Source: Hyphomicrobiales bacterium (GTDB lineage: Bacteria > Pseudomonadota > Alphaproteobacteria > Rhizobiales > Rhizobiaceae). Taken from it: DNA of 64,000 bases. The position numbers were made by a program, and so were the translations under genes. Each line of letters begins with the position of its first letter. Position 1 is the stretch's first letter. Below, one piece after another: positions 20,428 to 30,391 of the stretch. The notes under the pieces are model-generated. The model made no database searches, had not been told where the DNA came from, and worked only from the letters and a program-made list of their open reading frames with translations. The DNA lies in NCBI GenBank assembly GCA_026400435.1, contig JAPLOZ010000045.1, positions 1-64,000 on the forward strand. Direction: 5' to 3'.

Positions 20428-20834
20428 CTACACAAACCGGAATACGCCGACGGCGTAGACCACCGAGAGAGCGAGAGCCCACCACAGGTTGGGTCCGACG
20501 AGACCCAGCCAAGCGAGATGGATAAAGGCGCTGCCGAGCAGCGATACAAAGAGGCGGTCGCCGCGCGTCGTCTCGAAGCGCAGAATGCCGACGCGCGGGT
20601 TGCCGCCGGGCGACGCATATTCCCAGACCGCCATGAATGACAGCAGCGCGAATATCGCGAGAAAGAACAGCGCCGTCGGCAAGGTCCAGGCCATCCAGCC
20701 GCCGGCGATCAGGGGATCGGTCCATTGGCGGGCGCCGTCCTTGACCGGCACAAACGACGCGATCAGAACAGCGCATGCGACGAAACCGACTGCGACGAGC
20801 ACGAACGGCAATTGCCAGCGACGCGACGAAGCCA

Positions 20835-20835
<1 letters not shown>
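20428..20835 (-). CDS. glpU: DUF2160 membrane protein of the glycerol transporter
   Basis: A small inner-membrane protein of 135 residues with four hydrophobic segments (LPFVLVAVGFVACAVLIA, LPTALFFLAIFALLSFMAV, LFVSLLGSAFIHLAWLGL, WALALSVVYAVGVF). It matches DUF2160, found only with this type of glycerol/sugar-alcohol ABC system. The molecular role is undefined; an accessory subunit is likely. Its ATG overlaps the stop of glpQ by one base (TGATG), so translation is coupled. Confidence 0.85.
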
Positions 20836-21758
<923 letters not shown>

Positions 21759-21759
21759 C

Positions 21760-22626
21760 TCAGTTGTCCGCGTCCAATGCCGTCATGACGGTGTAGAAAA
21801 TCCACGACAGCAAAAGCACGATCAGGAAGTAGATGATCGACATTGCAGCCGCCGGTCCGAGGTCGAACTGTCCGACGGCGATCTTGACGAGATCGATCGA
21901 CAGGAAGGTCGTGGAATTGCCGGGGCCACCGCCGGTAACGACGAAGGGTTCGGTATAGATCATGAACGAGTCCATGAAGCGCAGCAGCACTGCGATCAGC
22001 AGTACGCGGTTCATCTTGGGCAGCTGGATGTATCGGAAAATCGCCCAGCGTGACGCGCCGTCGATCTTGGCCGCCTGGTAGTATGCGTCGGGGATCGAGA
22101 CAAGTCCGGCGTAGCAGAGCAGCACCACCAGGCTGGTCCAATGCCACACGTCCATGACGATAACGGTGACCCATGCATCGAACGGGTCGTTGACGTAGTT
22201 GTAGTCGAACCCAAGCGACGAGAGTGAATAGCCAAGCAGGCCGATGTCGATGCGCCCGAACACCTGCCAGATCGTGCCGACGACATTCCACGGGATGAGC
22301 AGCGGCAGAGCCATCAAAACCAGGCATACCGGCACCCCCCAGCCCTTCTTGGGCATGTTGAGCGCGATGAAGATGCCGAGCGGAATCTCGATGACGAGAA
22401 CGGTCGCGGAAAAGATGAGATTGCGGCCCATCGACAGCCAGAAACGGTCGGAGGTGAGAATCTCCTCGAACCACTCGGTGCCTGCCCAGAAGAACTGGTT
22501 GTTGCCGAACGTGTCCTGCACCGAGTAGTTCACGACCGTCATCAGCGGGATGACCGCAGAGAACGCCACCAGCAGCAGCACCGGCAGCACCATGAACCAG
22601 GCCTTGTTGTTCCAGGTCTTGTCCAT
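21760..22626 (-). CDS. glpP: Glycerol ABC transporter permease (MalF-like)
   Basis: A 288-residue CUT1-class permease with six hydrophobic segments. The first is WFMVLPVLLLVAFSAVIPL. The EAA loop reads IPDAYYQAAKIDGASRWAIFRYIQLP near residues 185-210. It is flanked by glpT upstream and glpQ downstream with almost no spacing, so it is part of one polycistron. It is predicted to form the heterodimeric glycerol channel with GlpQ. Confidence 0.9.
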   Translation of the reverse strand: MDKTWNNKAWFMVLPVLLLVAFSAVIPLMTVVNYSVQDTFGNNQFFWAGTEWFEEILTSDRFWLSMGRNLIFSATVLVIEIPLGIFIALNMPKKGWGVPVCLVLMALPLLIPWNVVGTIWQVFGRIDIGLLGYSLSSLGFDYNYVNDPFDAWVTVIVMDVWHWTSLVVLLCYAGLVSIPDAYYQAAKIDGASRWAIFRYIQLPKMNRVLLIAVLLRFMDSFMIYTEPFVVTGGGPGNSTTFLSIDLVKIAVGQFDLGPAAAMSIIYFLIVLLLSWIFYTVMTALDADN

Positions 22627-22631
22627 ACCGG

Positions 22632-23702
22632 TCAGCCTCCCATCTCGACACGCCAGGAGTCAGCGTAGAGGTTGATGCCCGCGGGATCGAAAGTGATCCT
22701 GGGCTGCGCCGGGATTTCCTCGTGCTCGCCAACGATCGCCGCGATATCGCGTCCCTCCAGGCTCGCGCGTACGACCTTGTGCCGGCCGATGTCCTCGACT
22801 TTGACGATGGTGGCCGGCATCCCCGTCGCGCCAAGGCGGACATACTCCGGGCGGACGCCGAGCTCGATTCGTGAAGCGTCGCCAAGTTTCGGCGCGCCAG
22901 GCAATTCTATGGTCTGGCCGCCCAGCTTCGCGCCACGGCCCTCGATCGCCACCGGCATGACGTTCATGCCCGGCGAGCCGATGAAATAGCCGACGAAGGT
23001 ATGCCGCGGCCGCTCGAAAAGCTCGGCAGGCGTGCCGATCTGCACTACCTCGCCTTCATACATGACGACCACATGCTCGGCGAAAGTCAGCGCCTCGGTC
23101 TGGTCGTGCGTGACATAGACCATGGTGTATCCGTAGCGCTTGTGCAGCTGCTTCAACTGCGATCGCAGCACCCACTTCATGTGCGGATCGATAACGGTCA
23201 GCGGCTCGTCGAAGAGGATGGCGTTGACGTCATGGCGCACCAGACCGCGGCCAAGCGAAATCTTCTGCTTCTGGTCCGCCGTGAGGCCCCTCGCCCGGCG
23301 CTTCGCCATATCGGCAAGGCCGGTAATCTCCAGCGTCTCGCGCACACGGCGATCAACGTCGGCCTCCGGCACCGCGCGGTTGCGCAGCGGGAACGCCAGA
23401 TTGTCGTAAACGGTCATCGTGTCGTAGATGACCGGAAACTGGAACACCTGGGCGATGTTACGTTCCTGCGTGGACAGGTTGGTTATGTCCCGGCCGTCGA
23501 AAAGAAGCTTACCGTGGGAGGGCCGCAGCAACCCCGAGATGATGTTGAGCAGGGTCGTCTTGCCGCAACCCGACGGCCCGAGCAGCGCATAGGCGCCGCC
23601 ATCCTCGAAGACGTGATCGACCTCCTTCAGGGCATAGTCGGCCGGCACCTTAGGATCGGCCACGTAGGAGTGGCGGATATGGTTGCATTCGATGCGCGCC
23701 AT
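22632..23702 (-). CDS. glpT: Glycerol ABC transporter ATP-binding protein (second ATPase)
   Basis: A 356-residue MalK-like ATPase. Walker A is canonical (GPSGCGKTT, residues 42-50), as are Walker B (AILFDEP, 161-167) and the H-loop His199. The ABC signature is unusual: LTADQ at residues 140-144 instead of LSGGQ, followed by the normal KQKISLGRGLVR. A C-terminal TOBE-like regulatory domain runs from about residue 235. The operon encodes two different ATPases, GlpS and GlpT, which probably pair as a heterodimer. In that case the LTADQ site may be the less active composite site. Confidence 0.9.
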   Translation of the reverse strand: MARIECNHIRHSYVADPKVPADYALKEVDHVFEDGGAYALLGPSGCGKTTLLNIISGLLRPSHGKLLFDGRDITNLSTQERNIAQVFQFPVIYDTMTVYDNLAFPLRNRAVPEADVDRRVRETLEITGLADMAKRRARGLTADQKQKISLGRGLVRHDVNAILFDEPLTVIDPHMKWVLRSQLKQLHKRYGYTMVYVTHDQTEALTFAEHVVVMYEGEVVQIGTPAELFERPRHTFVGYFIGSPGMNVMPVAIEGRGAKLGGQTIELPGAPKLGDASRIELGVRPEYVRLGATGMPATIVKVEDIGRHKVVRASLEGRDIAAIVGEHEEIPAQPRITFDPAGINLYADSWRVEMGG

Positions 23703-23713
23703 CTTCCCCGCTC

Positions 23714-24796
23714 CTAAGCCGCAAGCTTCGCACGCGGGCTGGCCGAACGGCCGTCCGCGTCGAAGACCATGATATGCCTGGGGTCGATGAAAACCTCGAT
23801 CTCCTGATCGGTATCGAATGCCAGGACGCGATGCTCCAGCATGACCCAGCGCACGTCGGCGAAGTCGAGATGCACGAAGCTTTCCGAGCCGGTGATTTCG
23901 GTGACCGAAACCTTGGCCTTGACGGGCACCGCGGATGGCCCGCCGCGCGACAAAGAAAGATGGTGGGGCTGGAAGCCGATCGTGTAACTGGCGTCGGCGA
24001 TGCCGGCGAGGTCGTCCGGCACAGGGAGGTCAACCCCACCATCAAGCAGGAAGCGCGATCCGCTCTTCCTGAGCACGATCGTGTTGAGCGGCGGATCGGC
24101 AAATGTCTTTGCCGTGATCAGGTCGTCAGGCTTGCGGAAAACCTCGATCGTCTGTCCGAACTGGGTGACCCGGCCCTCCGACAACGTAGCCGTGTTGCCG
24201 CCCAGAAGCAGGGCCTCGTGCGGCTCGGTGGTCGCGTAAACGAAGATCGTGCCGGCTTCCGCGAATATCTTGGGAAGTTCCTCGCGCAGTTCCTCGCGCA
24301 GCTTGTAGTCGAGGTTGGCGAGCGGCTCGTCCAGCAACACCAGCGAAGCGTTCTTGACGATAGCACGCGCCAGCGCGGTGCGCTGCTGCTGGCCGCCGGA
24401 CAGATTGAGCGGCGTGCGGTTGAGATACGGCGTCAGCCGGAGCAACGACGCGGCGCGGTCGACTTCGCGCCGGATCGTCGCGTCGTCCGCGCCGGCGACC
24501 CGCAGCGGCGAGGCAATATTCTCGTAAACGGTCATCGCCGGGTAATTGATGAACTGCTGATAGACCATGGCGACGTTGCGCTTTTGCACCTTGGTGCCGG
24601 TCACGTCGACGCCGTCGAACCACACGCTTCCCGACGTCGGGACATCCAGCCCCGCCATCAGGCGCATCAGGCTCGTCTTGCCCGAGAGCGTCGGGCCCAG
24701 AAGCACGTTCAGCGAACCGTGCCGAAGCGTCAGCGACACGTCGCGGATATGATCCACGCCAGCCACCGTCTTCGTTACATTTCGCAGTTCGAGCAT
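23714..24796 (-). CDS. glpS: Glycerol ABC transporter ATP-binding protein (first ATPase)
   Basis: A 360-residue ATPase beginning MLELRNVTKTVAGVDHIRDV. Walker A is the variant GPTLSGKTSL (about 32-41), the signature is canonical (NLSGGQQQRTALARA) and Walker B is LVLLDEPLANLD. A C-terminal TOBE-like domain follows. The start at 24796 has GGAGGAGGA upstream; the frame extends to 24952 without support. It lies between glpD and glpT with gaps of 20 and 11 bases. Confidence 0.9.
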   Translation of the reverse strand: MLELRNVTKTVAGVDHIRDVSLTLRHGSLNVLLGPTLSGKTSLMRLMAGLDVPTSGSVWFDGVDVTGTKVQKRNVAMVYQQFINYPAMTVYENIASPLRVAGADDATIRREVDRAASLLRLTPYLNRTPLNLSGGQQQRTALARAIVKNASLVLLDEPLANLDYKLREELREELPKIFAEAGTIFVYATTEPHEALLLGGNTATLSEGRVTQFGQTIEVFRKPDDLITAKTFADPPLNTIVLRKSGSRFLLDGGVDLPVPDDLAGIADASYTIGFQPHHLSLSRGGPSAVPVKAKVSVTEITGSESFVHLDFADVRWVMLEHRVLAFDTDQEIEVFIDPRHIMVFDADGRSASPRAKLAA

Positions 24797-24816
24797 TCCT
24801 CCTCCTCCCGGCCTTC

Positions 24817-26349
24817 TTATTCCGCAGCCGCTATGTGCAGCCCCGGCATGCGACCCTTCATGTATTCGTCGAGCGCGCCAGTCTCCTCGACCGACATTGT
24901 AAGCCCTCGTTTGGTCCTTCGCCAAAGCACATCCTCGGCAGTAACCGCCCATTCGTGCTCGATCAGGTAGCGAACCTCGGCTTCATGGAAATCGGGCCCG
25001 AACTTCCTGCCAAGATCGGCATATGATCGCGCCAGGCCAAGCAGCGTCCTCGCGCGGGTGCCGTAAAGACGCGTCAGGCGTCGCGCCAGGCGAACGTCGA
25101 GAAACGGATATTCGGATTTCAGCCGGTCAACCTGCGCATCGAAACCGGTGGCGGGAAAGTCGCCGCCCGGGAGCTGCGAGCCCGCAGTCCACGACTTGCC
25201 CTTCCGGCCAAGGATATGCTCAATTTTCTCGAGCATATGTTCGGCAAGCCGGCGGTAGGTGGTGATCTTTCCACCGAATATGTTGATGACCGGCGGCGCG
25301 CCGTGCGGCTGATCGACCTTCAACACATAGTCGCGTGTCGCCTCCTGCGCCTTTGAAGCGCCGTCGTCGTAAAGCGGCCGTACGCCGGAATAGGTCCAGA
25401 CGATGTCCTGCGGTTTTACGGGGACGGCAAAATACTCACTCGCCGCGTCGCATAGGTACTGCAGCTCGGCGTCGCTGATCCTTGCCTCGTGTGGGTCGCC
25501 GGGATAGTCGCGGTCGGTCGTGCAGATCAGCGTGAATTCTTCTTCATAGGGGATGGCGAAAATGATGCGGCCGTCGCGGTTCTGGAAGAAGTAGGCGCGC
25601 GGATCATCGAACTTCTTGCGAACGACGATATGGCTGCCCTGGACCAGCCGTACGTTGTGCACGTCGTTCTGGCCGATCGCCTCCGCAAGCACATGATCGA
25701 CCCACGGCCCCGCCGCGTTGACAAGCAGGCGCGCCCTAACCTGTTCGACATTGCCGTTGCGCAGATCGGCCACGCCGACAGTCCATGCACTATTTTCGCG
25801 CCGGGCGCTGACGACCTTTGCCCGTGTTCGGATGACGGCGCCGCGGTCGGCGGCGTCGCGCGCGTTCAGAACCACAAGCCGGGCGTCGTTGACCCAGCCG
25901 TCGGAGTATTCGAAGGCCTTGTGAAACATCGGCTTGAGCGGCTTGCCCGCCGGGTCCGTGCGCATGTCGAGCGTACGCGTGGCGGGCAGCATCTTGCGGC
26001 CGCCTATGTAGTCGTAGAGCAGCAGACCGAGCCGGACCAGCCAGGCGGACCTGGGGCTGTCCTTGGCGTAAGGCAGGACGAACCGCATGGGCCAGATGAT
26101 GTGCGGCGCCATCCGCCAGAGCACTTCGCGCTCCATCAGCGATTCTCGAACCAGTCGGAATTCGTAGTACTCGAGGTAGCGCAACCCGCCATGGATGAGC
26201 TTGGTCGAGAACGACGATGTGCCGCTGGCAAGGTCGTTCATTTCGGCGAGATAGACGGAATAACCCCTGCCCGCGGCATCACGGGCAATGCCGCAGCCGT
26301 TGATGCCGCCACCTATGACGAACACGTCATGGATCGGGGATTCGTCCAA
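24817..26349 (-). CDS. glpD: Aerobic glycerol-3-phosphate dehydrogenase
   Basis: A membrane-associated FAD enzyme that oxidizes glycerol 3-phosphate to dihydroxyacetone phosphate and feeds electrons to quinone. It has 510 residues. The FAD motif VIGGGINGCGIARDAAGRGY opens the protein, followed by the family signature SGTSSFSTKLIHGGLRYLE. The start is a TTG at 26349 with GGGAGG five bases upstream. The nearer ATG is out of frame. It is the first structural gene after glpR, with putative GlpR sites in the gap. Confidence 0.95.
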   Translation of the reverse strand: MDESPIHDVFVIGGGINGCGIARDAAGRGYSVYLAEMNDLASGTSSFSTKLIHGGLRYLEYYEFRLVRESLMEREVLWRMAPHIIWPMRFVLPYAKDSPRSAWLVRLGLLLYDYIGGRKMLPATRTLDMRTDPAGKPLKPMFHKAFEYSDGWVNDARLVVLNARDAADRGAVIRTRAKVVSARRENSAWTVGVADLRNGNVEQVRARLLVNAAGPWVDHVLAEAIGQNDVHNVRLVQGSHIVVRKKFDDPRAYFFQNRDGRIIFAIPYEEEFTLICTTDRDYPGDPHEARISDAELQYLCDAASEYFAVPVKPQDIVWTYSGVRPLYDDGASKAQEATRDYVLKVDQPHGAPPVINIFGGKITTYRRLAEHMLEKIEHILGRKGKSWTAGSQLPGGDFPATGFDAQVDRLKSEYPFLDVRLARRLTRLYGTRARTLLGLARSYADLGRKFGPDFHEAEVRYLIEHEWAVTAEDVLWRRTKRGLTMSVEETGALDEYMKGRMPGLHIAAAE

Positions 26350-26390
26350 GCATTCCTCCCGACTTTCGCACTGCAGCATTTATAGCGCTT

Positions 26391-26443
26391 AACGAAAGCT
26401 TTTCTCGATTATTTCGAAAAGAGAACGAATGTCAAACGAAAAT
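26391..26443. promoter_or_regulatory. Putative GlpR operator region upstream of glpD
   Basis: The glpR-glpD gap carries repeated AACGAA(A) units at about 26391, 26424 and 26435, plus an inverted CTTTTC/GAAAAG pair (26399-26404 and 26416-26421). The same core occurs in the exact palindrome before glpR, so a shared regulator is likely. Binding by GlpR is inferred. Confidence 0.4.
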
Positions 26444-26459
26444 CACATCGCGTAAAAAC

Positions 26460-27224
26460 TCATGCGGACGTTTCGACGAGGCTGACCTCGGAGTCGCGGC
26501 AGATCGCGCGGATCGGCGCCAGCTCGCAACGGTCGGTTATGAACGTGTCGACCTGGCTCAGATGACCTATCCTGACTGGCGCCGTGCGGTCGAACTTCGT
26601 GGCGTCGGCAACGAGAATGACGTGGCGCGCATTCGCGATGATCGCTTGCGCGACCTTTACCTCGCGAAAATCGAAGTCGAGCAAAGCGCCGTCATGGTCG
26701 ATGGCGGACGCGCCGATCACCGCATAGTCGACCTTGAACTGCTTGATGAAGTCAACGGCAGCCTCGCCAACGACGCCGCCATCTGAACCGCGAACAACGC
26801 CGCCCGCGATCACGACCTCGATCGAGGGATAGACGCGCATCCTGTTGGCAACATTGATGTTATTGGTGATGACCATCAATCCGTCATGATCCAGAAGCGC
26901 CTTGCTGACCGCCTCCGTCGTGGTGCCGATGTTGATGAAGAGCGAGGCATGGTCAGGGATCAGGCGCGCCGCGGCTGCGCCGATTGCGTCCTTCTCGTCG
27001 GCCGCGATCTTGCGGCGCGCCTCGTATTCGACGTTCTCGATACCAGATGGGAAAAGTGCACCGCCGTGAATGCGCGTCAGCAACCGTTGCTCGCACAAGT
27101 CATTGAGATCCTTGCGGATAGTCTGGGGCGTGACGGCAAAATGCTGGGCGAGGTCGTCGACGAGAACGCGGCCATTGTCCTTGGCCATCTGGATGATTTC
27201 TTCGTGACGCGGCGACAGGAACAT
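26460..27224 (-). CDS. glpR: DeoR-family glycerol operon repressor
   Basis: A 254-residue DeoR-type repressor. The N-terminal winged helix is seen in RHEEIIQMAKDNGRVLVDDL and FAVTPQTIRKDLNDLCEQ, then the RIHGGA family motif. The C-terminal sugar-phosphate sensing domain shows INIGTTTEAVSKAL and GGVVRGSDGGVVGEAA. By homology with E. coli GlpR the inducer is glycerol 3-phosphate. It heads the glp operon and is preceded by an exact inverted repeat that probably gives autoregulation. Confidence 0.9.
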   Translation of the reverse strand: MFLSPRHEEIIQMAKDNGRVLVDDLAQHFAVTPQTIRKDLNDLCEQRLLTRIHGGALFPSGIENVEYEARRKIAADEKDAIGAAAARLIPDHASLFINIGTTTEAVSKALLDHDGLMVITNNINVANRMRVYPSIEVVIAGGVVRGSDGGVVGEAAVDFIKQFKVDYAVIGASAIDHDGALLDFDFREVKVAQAIIANARHVILVADATKFDRTAPVRIGHLSQVDTFITDRCELAPIRAICRDSEVSLVETSA

Positions 27225-27234
27225 GGCTTTCTCC

Positions 27235-27273
27235 GGCTTTCGTTTTTAGCATAGATGCAGCAAAACGAAAGCC
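27235..27273. promoter_or_regulatory. 12-bp exact inverted repeat upstream of glpR (likely autoregulatory operator)
   Basis: GGCTTTCGTTTT (27235-27246) and AAAACGAAAGCC (27262-27273) are perfectly complementary around a 15-base spacer, starting 11 bases before the glpR ATG. On the minus strand TTGCGG and TATGCT, 18 bases apart, could be the promoter, with the operator overlapping it. Confidence 0.55.
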
Positions 27274-27325
27274 GCAAGGGGCGGAACGCGGCCCCATATG
27301 AAATTTATCGCTAACAAAGCCTCGA

Positions 27326-28750
27326 TTAGTCGCCGCCGGTCGCAAGCCGCGCAGCGATGCCGGTGATCACCTCGAACGCGGTTTCGACATCCGCCTCGCA
27401 GGCGTCGAATTGCCCGACCTGGAAGCGTATCGCGACACGGCCGTCCACGCGCGTCTGCGTGAGGTAGATGCGCCCATCGTCATTGATCGCCTGGAGCAGC
27501 GCCAGATTGTGTTCATCGACCTGCTGCTCGTCAAAAGCCTGATGCCGGAAGGTGAAAAGCGACAGCATCGGTTCGGTGACGATCTCGAACCCCGGCACTT
27601 CCGCAATGCGCGAAGCGAGGTTCTCGCTCCATCGGACATGATTGCGGATCATGAGGCGCAGGCCCTCCAATCCGTGCGCGCGCAACAGGAACCACAGCTT
27701 GAGCGCGCGGAAGCGACGGCCAAGCGGCACAGTCCACTCGGAATAGTTGACAATGCCGTCCTTGCCATGGGTCCTGAGATATTCAGGCTTGATGGCAAGC
27801 GTGCGCACCAGACTCTCGGGATCGCGGATGAAATGGACCGAGCAGTCAAACTGCGCGCCCAGCCATTTGTGCGGGTTGAAGACGACCGAATCCGCCTGTT
27901 CGACACCGAGCCAGAAATGCCGGAACTCAGGGCAGATCATCGCCGATCCGGCCCACGCCGCGTCGACGTGCAGGTAAAGACCTTGCCTTGCCGCGACCGC
28001 GGCAACGCCTGCAACATCGTCGGTGCCGCCGACGCTGGTTCCGCCGACACTGGCGATGACGCCGGCAGGAAGAAAACCCGCGGCACGGTCGGCCTCGATC
28101 GCGGCTTCGAGCGCTGCCGGCTGCATCGAACGCCACCGCCCGCCGGTGGGGATACGCACCAGATTCTCTTCGCCGACACCCGACACCCAGATTGCGCGGT
28201 CAATCGACGTATGCACCTGATCGGAGGCGTAGATGCGCAGCCGGGGCAGGCCGGATAGACCGGCTCGATTGCCTGCCCATTCGAGTGCGCGTTCGCGCAT
28301 GACAAGTACGGCCGACAGGGTCGCGGACGAAGCCGAATCCTGGATAACGCCGGAAAACTCCTCGGGCAGACCGAGCGCCTGGCGCAGCCAGTCGATAACC
28401 CTGGTCTCGAGTTCGGTAGCGGCCGGCGATGTCTGCCAAAGCATGCATTGGGCAGCCATCGCGCTGACCAGATACTCTGCGACCACCGAGGCAGGCGCAG
28501 CATTGGCGGGAAAATAGGCAAAGAAACGGGGATGCTGCCAGTGGGTCATGCCGGGCACGATATCCCGCTCAAAGTCGGCGAAGATCGCCTCCATGGGCTC
28601 GGGCGCCTCGGGCGGCCACGGCGCAAGCATGGCTGCGATGTCGCCCGGCTGCGCACCGGCCCGGACCGGCCGCTCGCGCAGCGTCTCGCGATAGTCAGCC
28701 CCCCAGTCGGCAGCCCGTCGCGACCAGATGCGGAAATCGTCGTTGTTCAT
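27326..28750 (-). CDS. PLP-dependent aromatic-amino-acid-type decarboxylase
   Basis: A group II pyridoxal-phosphate decarboxylase of 474 residues. The PLP lysine lies in VVFNPHKWLGAQFDCS (about residue 303). Upstream are the conserved HWQHPRFFAYFP segment and the HVDAAWAGSA segment, whose Asp contacts the pyridine nitrogen. These features are typical of aromatic L-amino acid, tyrosine and tryptophan decarboxylases; the exact substrate cannot be told. It stands alone between glpR and the Anbu cassette, on the same strand, with no dedicated partner nearby. Confidence 0.85.
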   Translation of the reverse strand: MNNDDFRIWSRRAADWGADYRETLRERPVRAGAQPGDIAAMLAPWPPEAPEPMEAIFADFERDIVPGMTHWQHPRFFAYFPANAAPASVVAEYLVSAMAAQCMLWQTSPAATELETRVIDWLRQALGLPEEFSGVIQDSASSATLSAVLVMRERALEWAGNRAGLSGLPRLRIYASDQVHTSIDRAIWVSGVGEENLVRIPTGGRWRSMQPAALEAAIEADRAAGFLPAGVIASVGGTSVGGTDDVAGVAAVAARQGLYLHVDAAWAGSAMICPEFRHFWLGVEQADSVVFNPHKWLGAQFDCSVHFIRDPESLVRTLAIKPEYLRTHGKDGIVNYSEWTVPLGRRFRALKLWFLLRAHGLEGLRLMIRNHVRWSENLASRIAEVPGFEIVTEPMLSLFTFRHQAFDEQQVDEHNLALLQAINDDGRIYLTQTRVDGRVAIRFQVGQFDACEADVETAFEVITGIAARLATGGD

Positions 28751-28814
28751 CCGGCCCTCCCCGGCGCCACTGTTTGCCTGTCATGATACAGGACGCGGCA
28801 AATGCCGCGAACGC

Positions 28815-29549
28815 TCAGCTTTCCGGGAAGTCGGGCAGCGCCTTGAAGGCCTGTTTCAGCGCATTGGACCAACCATCCGAAATGGTCCGGTAATAGGGAT
28901 CGTCCTGCGCGATGCGCTTCTTCATTCCGACCTTGAAAGCGTCCTTCTGGTAAAACAAGAGGTCAAGCGGCAGGCCGACGGAGAGATTGGACTTCAGGGT
29001 CGAATCGAAGGAGACCAGCAGCAGCTTGACGGTTTCGGCAAAGCTCATCGCCTTGTCGTACGTGCGCACGATGATCGGTTTGCCGTATTTCGTCTCGCCA
29101 ACCTGGAAGAAAGGCGTGTCGTCGCTGGATTCGATGAAGTTGCCTTCCGGATAGATCATGAAGAGCCGGGGCTCCGTGCCCTTGATCTGCCCGCCAAGGA
29201 TGAAGGACGCGTTGAAGTAGCTGTCCGCCTTCTGCCCGACCGGCGCGGAATTGGCGATCACGTCTTTCACCACGCCGCCAACGAGCCTGGCGGTCTGGTA
29301 CATGGAAGGCATCTCAAGCAGCGTCGGCGCGCGTTCGCTCACCGCCTTCGTGCGTTCATCAAGCATGCTGATGACCGACTGCGTGGTCGCCAGATTGCCC
29401 GCCGACATCAGCACGATGACGCGCTCGCCCGGCTCCTCCCAGACGTGCATCTTGCGGAAGGTCGATATGGAATCGATGCCCGCGTTGGTGCGCGTGTCCG
29501 ACATGAACACGAGCCCCCTGTCGATCTTAAGTCCGACACAGTATGTCAT
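28815..29549 (-). CDS. Anbu-type proteasome-like peptidase
   Basis: A 244-residue N-terminal-nucleophile hydrolase related to proteasome beta subunits. The N-terminus is MTYCVGLKIDRGLVFMSDTRTNAG. Removal of Met would expose Thr2, the expected nucleophile, and the SDTRTNAG segment corresponds to the conserved Asp/Arg part of the fold. Unlike true proteasome subunits there is no propeptide. The Anbu family assembles into helical or ring-like oligomers; physiological substrates are unknown. It is the last of four cotranscribed genes with transglutaminase, alpha-E and ATP-grasp proteins, the classical Anbu neighborhood. Confidence 0.9.
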   Translation of the reverse strand: MTYCVGLKIDRGLVFMSDTRTNAGIDSISTFRKMHVWEEPGERVIVLMSAGNLATTQSVISMLDERTKAVSERAPTLLEMPSMYQTARLVGGVVKDVIANSAPVGQKADSYFNASFILGGQIKGTEPRLFMIYPEGNFIESSDDTPFFQVGETKYGKPIIVRTYDKAMSFAETVKLLLVSFDSTLKSNLSVGLPLDLLFYQKDAFKVGMKKRIAQDDPYYRTISDGWSNALKQAFKALPDFPES

Positions 29550-29585
29550 GGAATCACGCCCGGCCCTCAGGATCCGTGAACCGGA

Positions 29586-30380
29586 TTACTGCTCCACAGT
29601 GACCGAGACGGCAAGCTGTTCTTCCGCCAGTCCTAGACGAATTCCCGATACCGGAGTGGCGTCGCGGTAGTCGCGCCCGACGGCCATGCGGACATAGCGC
29701 TCATCGGGCGATATCCCGTTCGAGGCGTCGAAGGAAACCCAGCCGAGCGCCGGCACATATGCTTCCGCCCAAGCATGGCTGGCTGCCTGGTCGACGCTGT
29801 CGTTCATCATCAGGTAGCCACTGACGTAGCGCCCGGGAAAGCCGAGCAGCCGGGCCGCGGCGACAAATATGTGCGTGTGGTCCTGACAGACCCCCGACCC
29901 CTGCATGAGCGCGTCTTCGGCAACCGTCCCGGCGTTGGTCGAACCAATCGTGTAGGTCACACGTACGCCAATGACGTGCATCAGCCGATGCAGCCGATCG
30001 AGGTCGGTGCCCTCGCCGATCGATGCAGCCAGTTCCCGAACCGCCTCGCCCGGCGCGGTCAGCGGCGTCTGCTGCTGGAAGAGCCAAAGCGGCGCAAACC
30101 CTCGGTGTTCTCCGACTACGCCCGCGGTGTCGAACGTTTCGACCTCGCCCCAGGCATCAATGCCGATTGCCGTGGCATCGCCAAGAATGCTGACCAGGCG
30201 CGTGTCGTTCTCGAAATGGTCGACGAAACGCACTTCTTCCCTGGCGCCTTCGACCTTGATGGACCAGTTATGCACCGTCTGCGTCTTGCCGCCGCGCGGA
30301 ACAAGCCGCAGCCGCTGCAATGCATACTGGACCGGCGCGTCGTAGCGGTATTCGGTCCTGTGTGAGATCCTTAGCCGCAT
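29586..30380 (-). CDS. Transglutaminase-like cysteine protease of the Anbu cassette
   Basis: A 264-residue protein with an N-terminal beta domain (MRLRISHRTEYRYDAPV) typical of bacterial transglutaminase-like proteins. The catalytic domain has Cys in MQGSGVCQDHTHIFVAAARLLG, His in ASHAWAEAYVP and Asp in GWVSFDASNG. The triad is therefore intact, consistent with peptidase or amide-bond chemistry. No signal peptide is visible, so it probably acts in the cytoplasm. It lies 11 bases after alpha-E and 36 bases before Anbu. Confidence 0.88.
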   Translation of the reverse strand: MRLRISHRTEYRYDAPVQYALQRLRLVPRGGKTQTVHNWSIKVEGAREEVRFVDHFENDTRLVSILGDATAIGIDAWGEVETFDTAGVVGEHRGFAPLWLFQQQTPLTAPGEAVRELAASIGEGTDLDRLHRLMHVIGVRVTYTIGSTNAGTVAEDALMQGSGVCQDHTHIFVAAARLLGFPGRYVSGYLMMNDSVDQAASHAWAEAYVPALGWVSFDASNGISPDERYVRMAVGRDYRDATPVSGIRLGLAEEQLAVSVTVEQ

Positions 30381-30391
30381 GTCTGCCGCCG

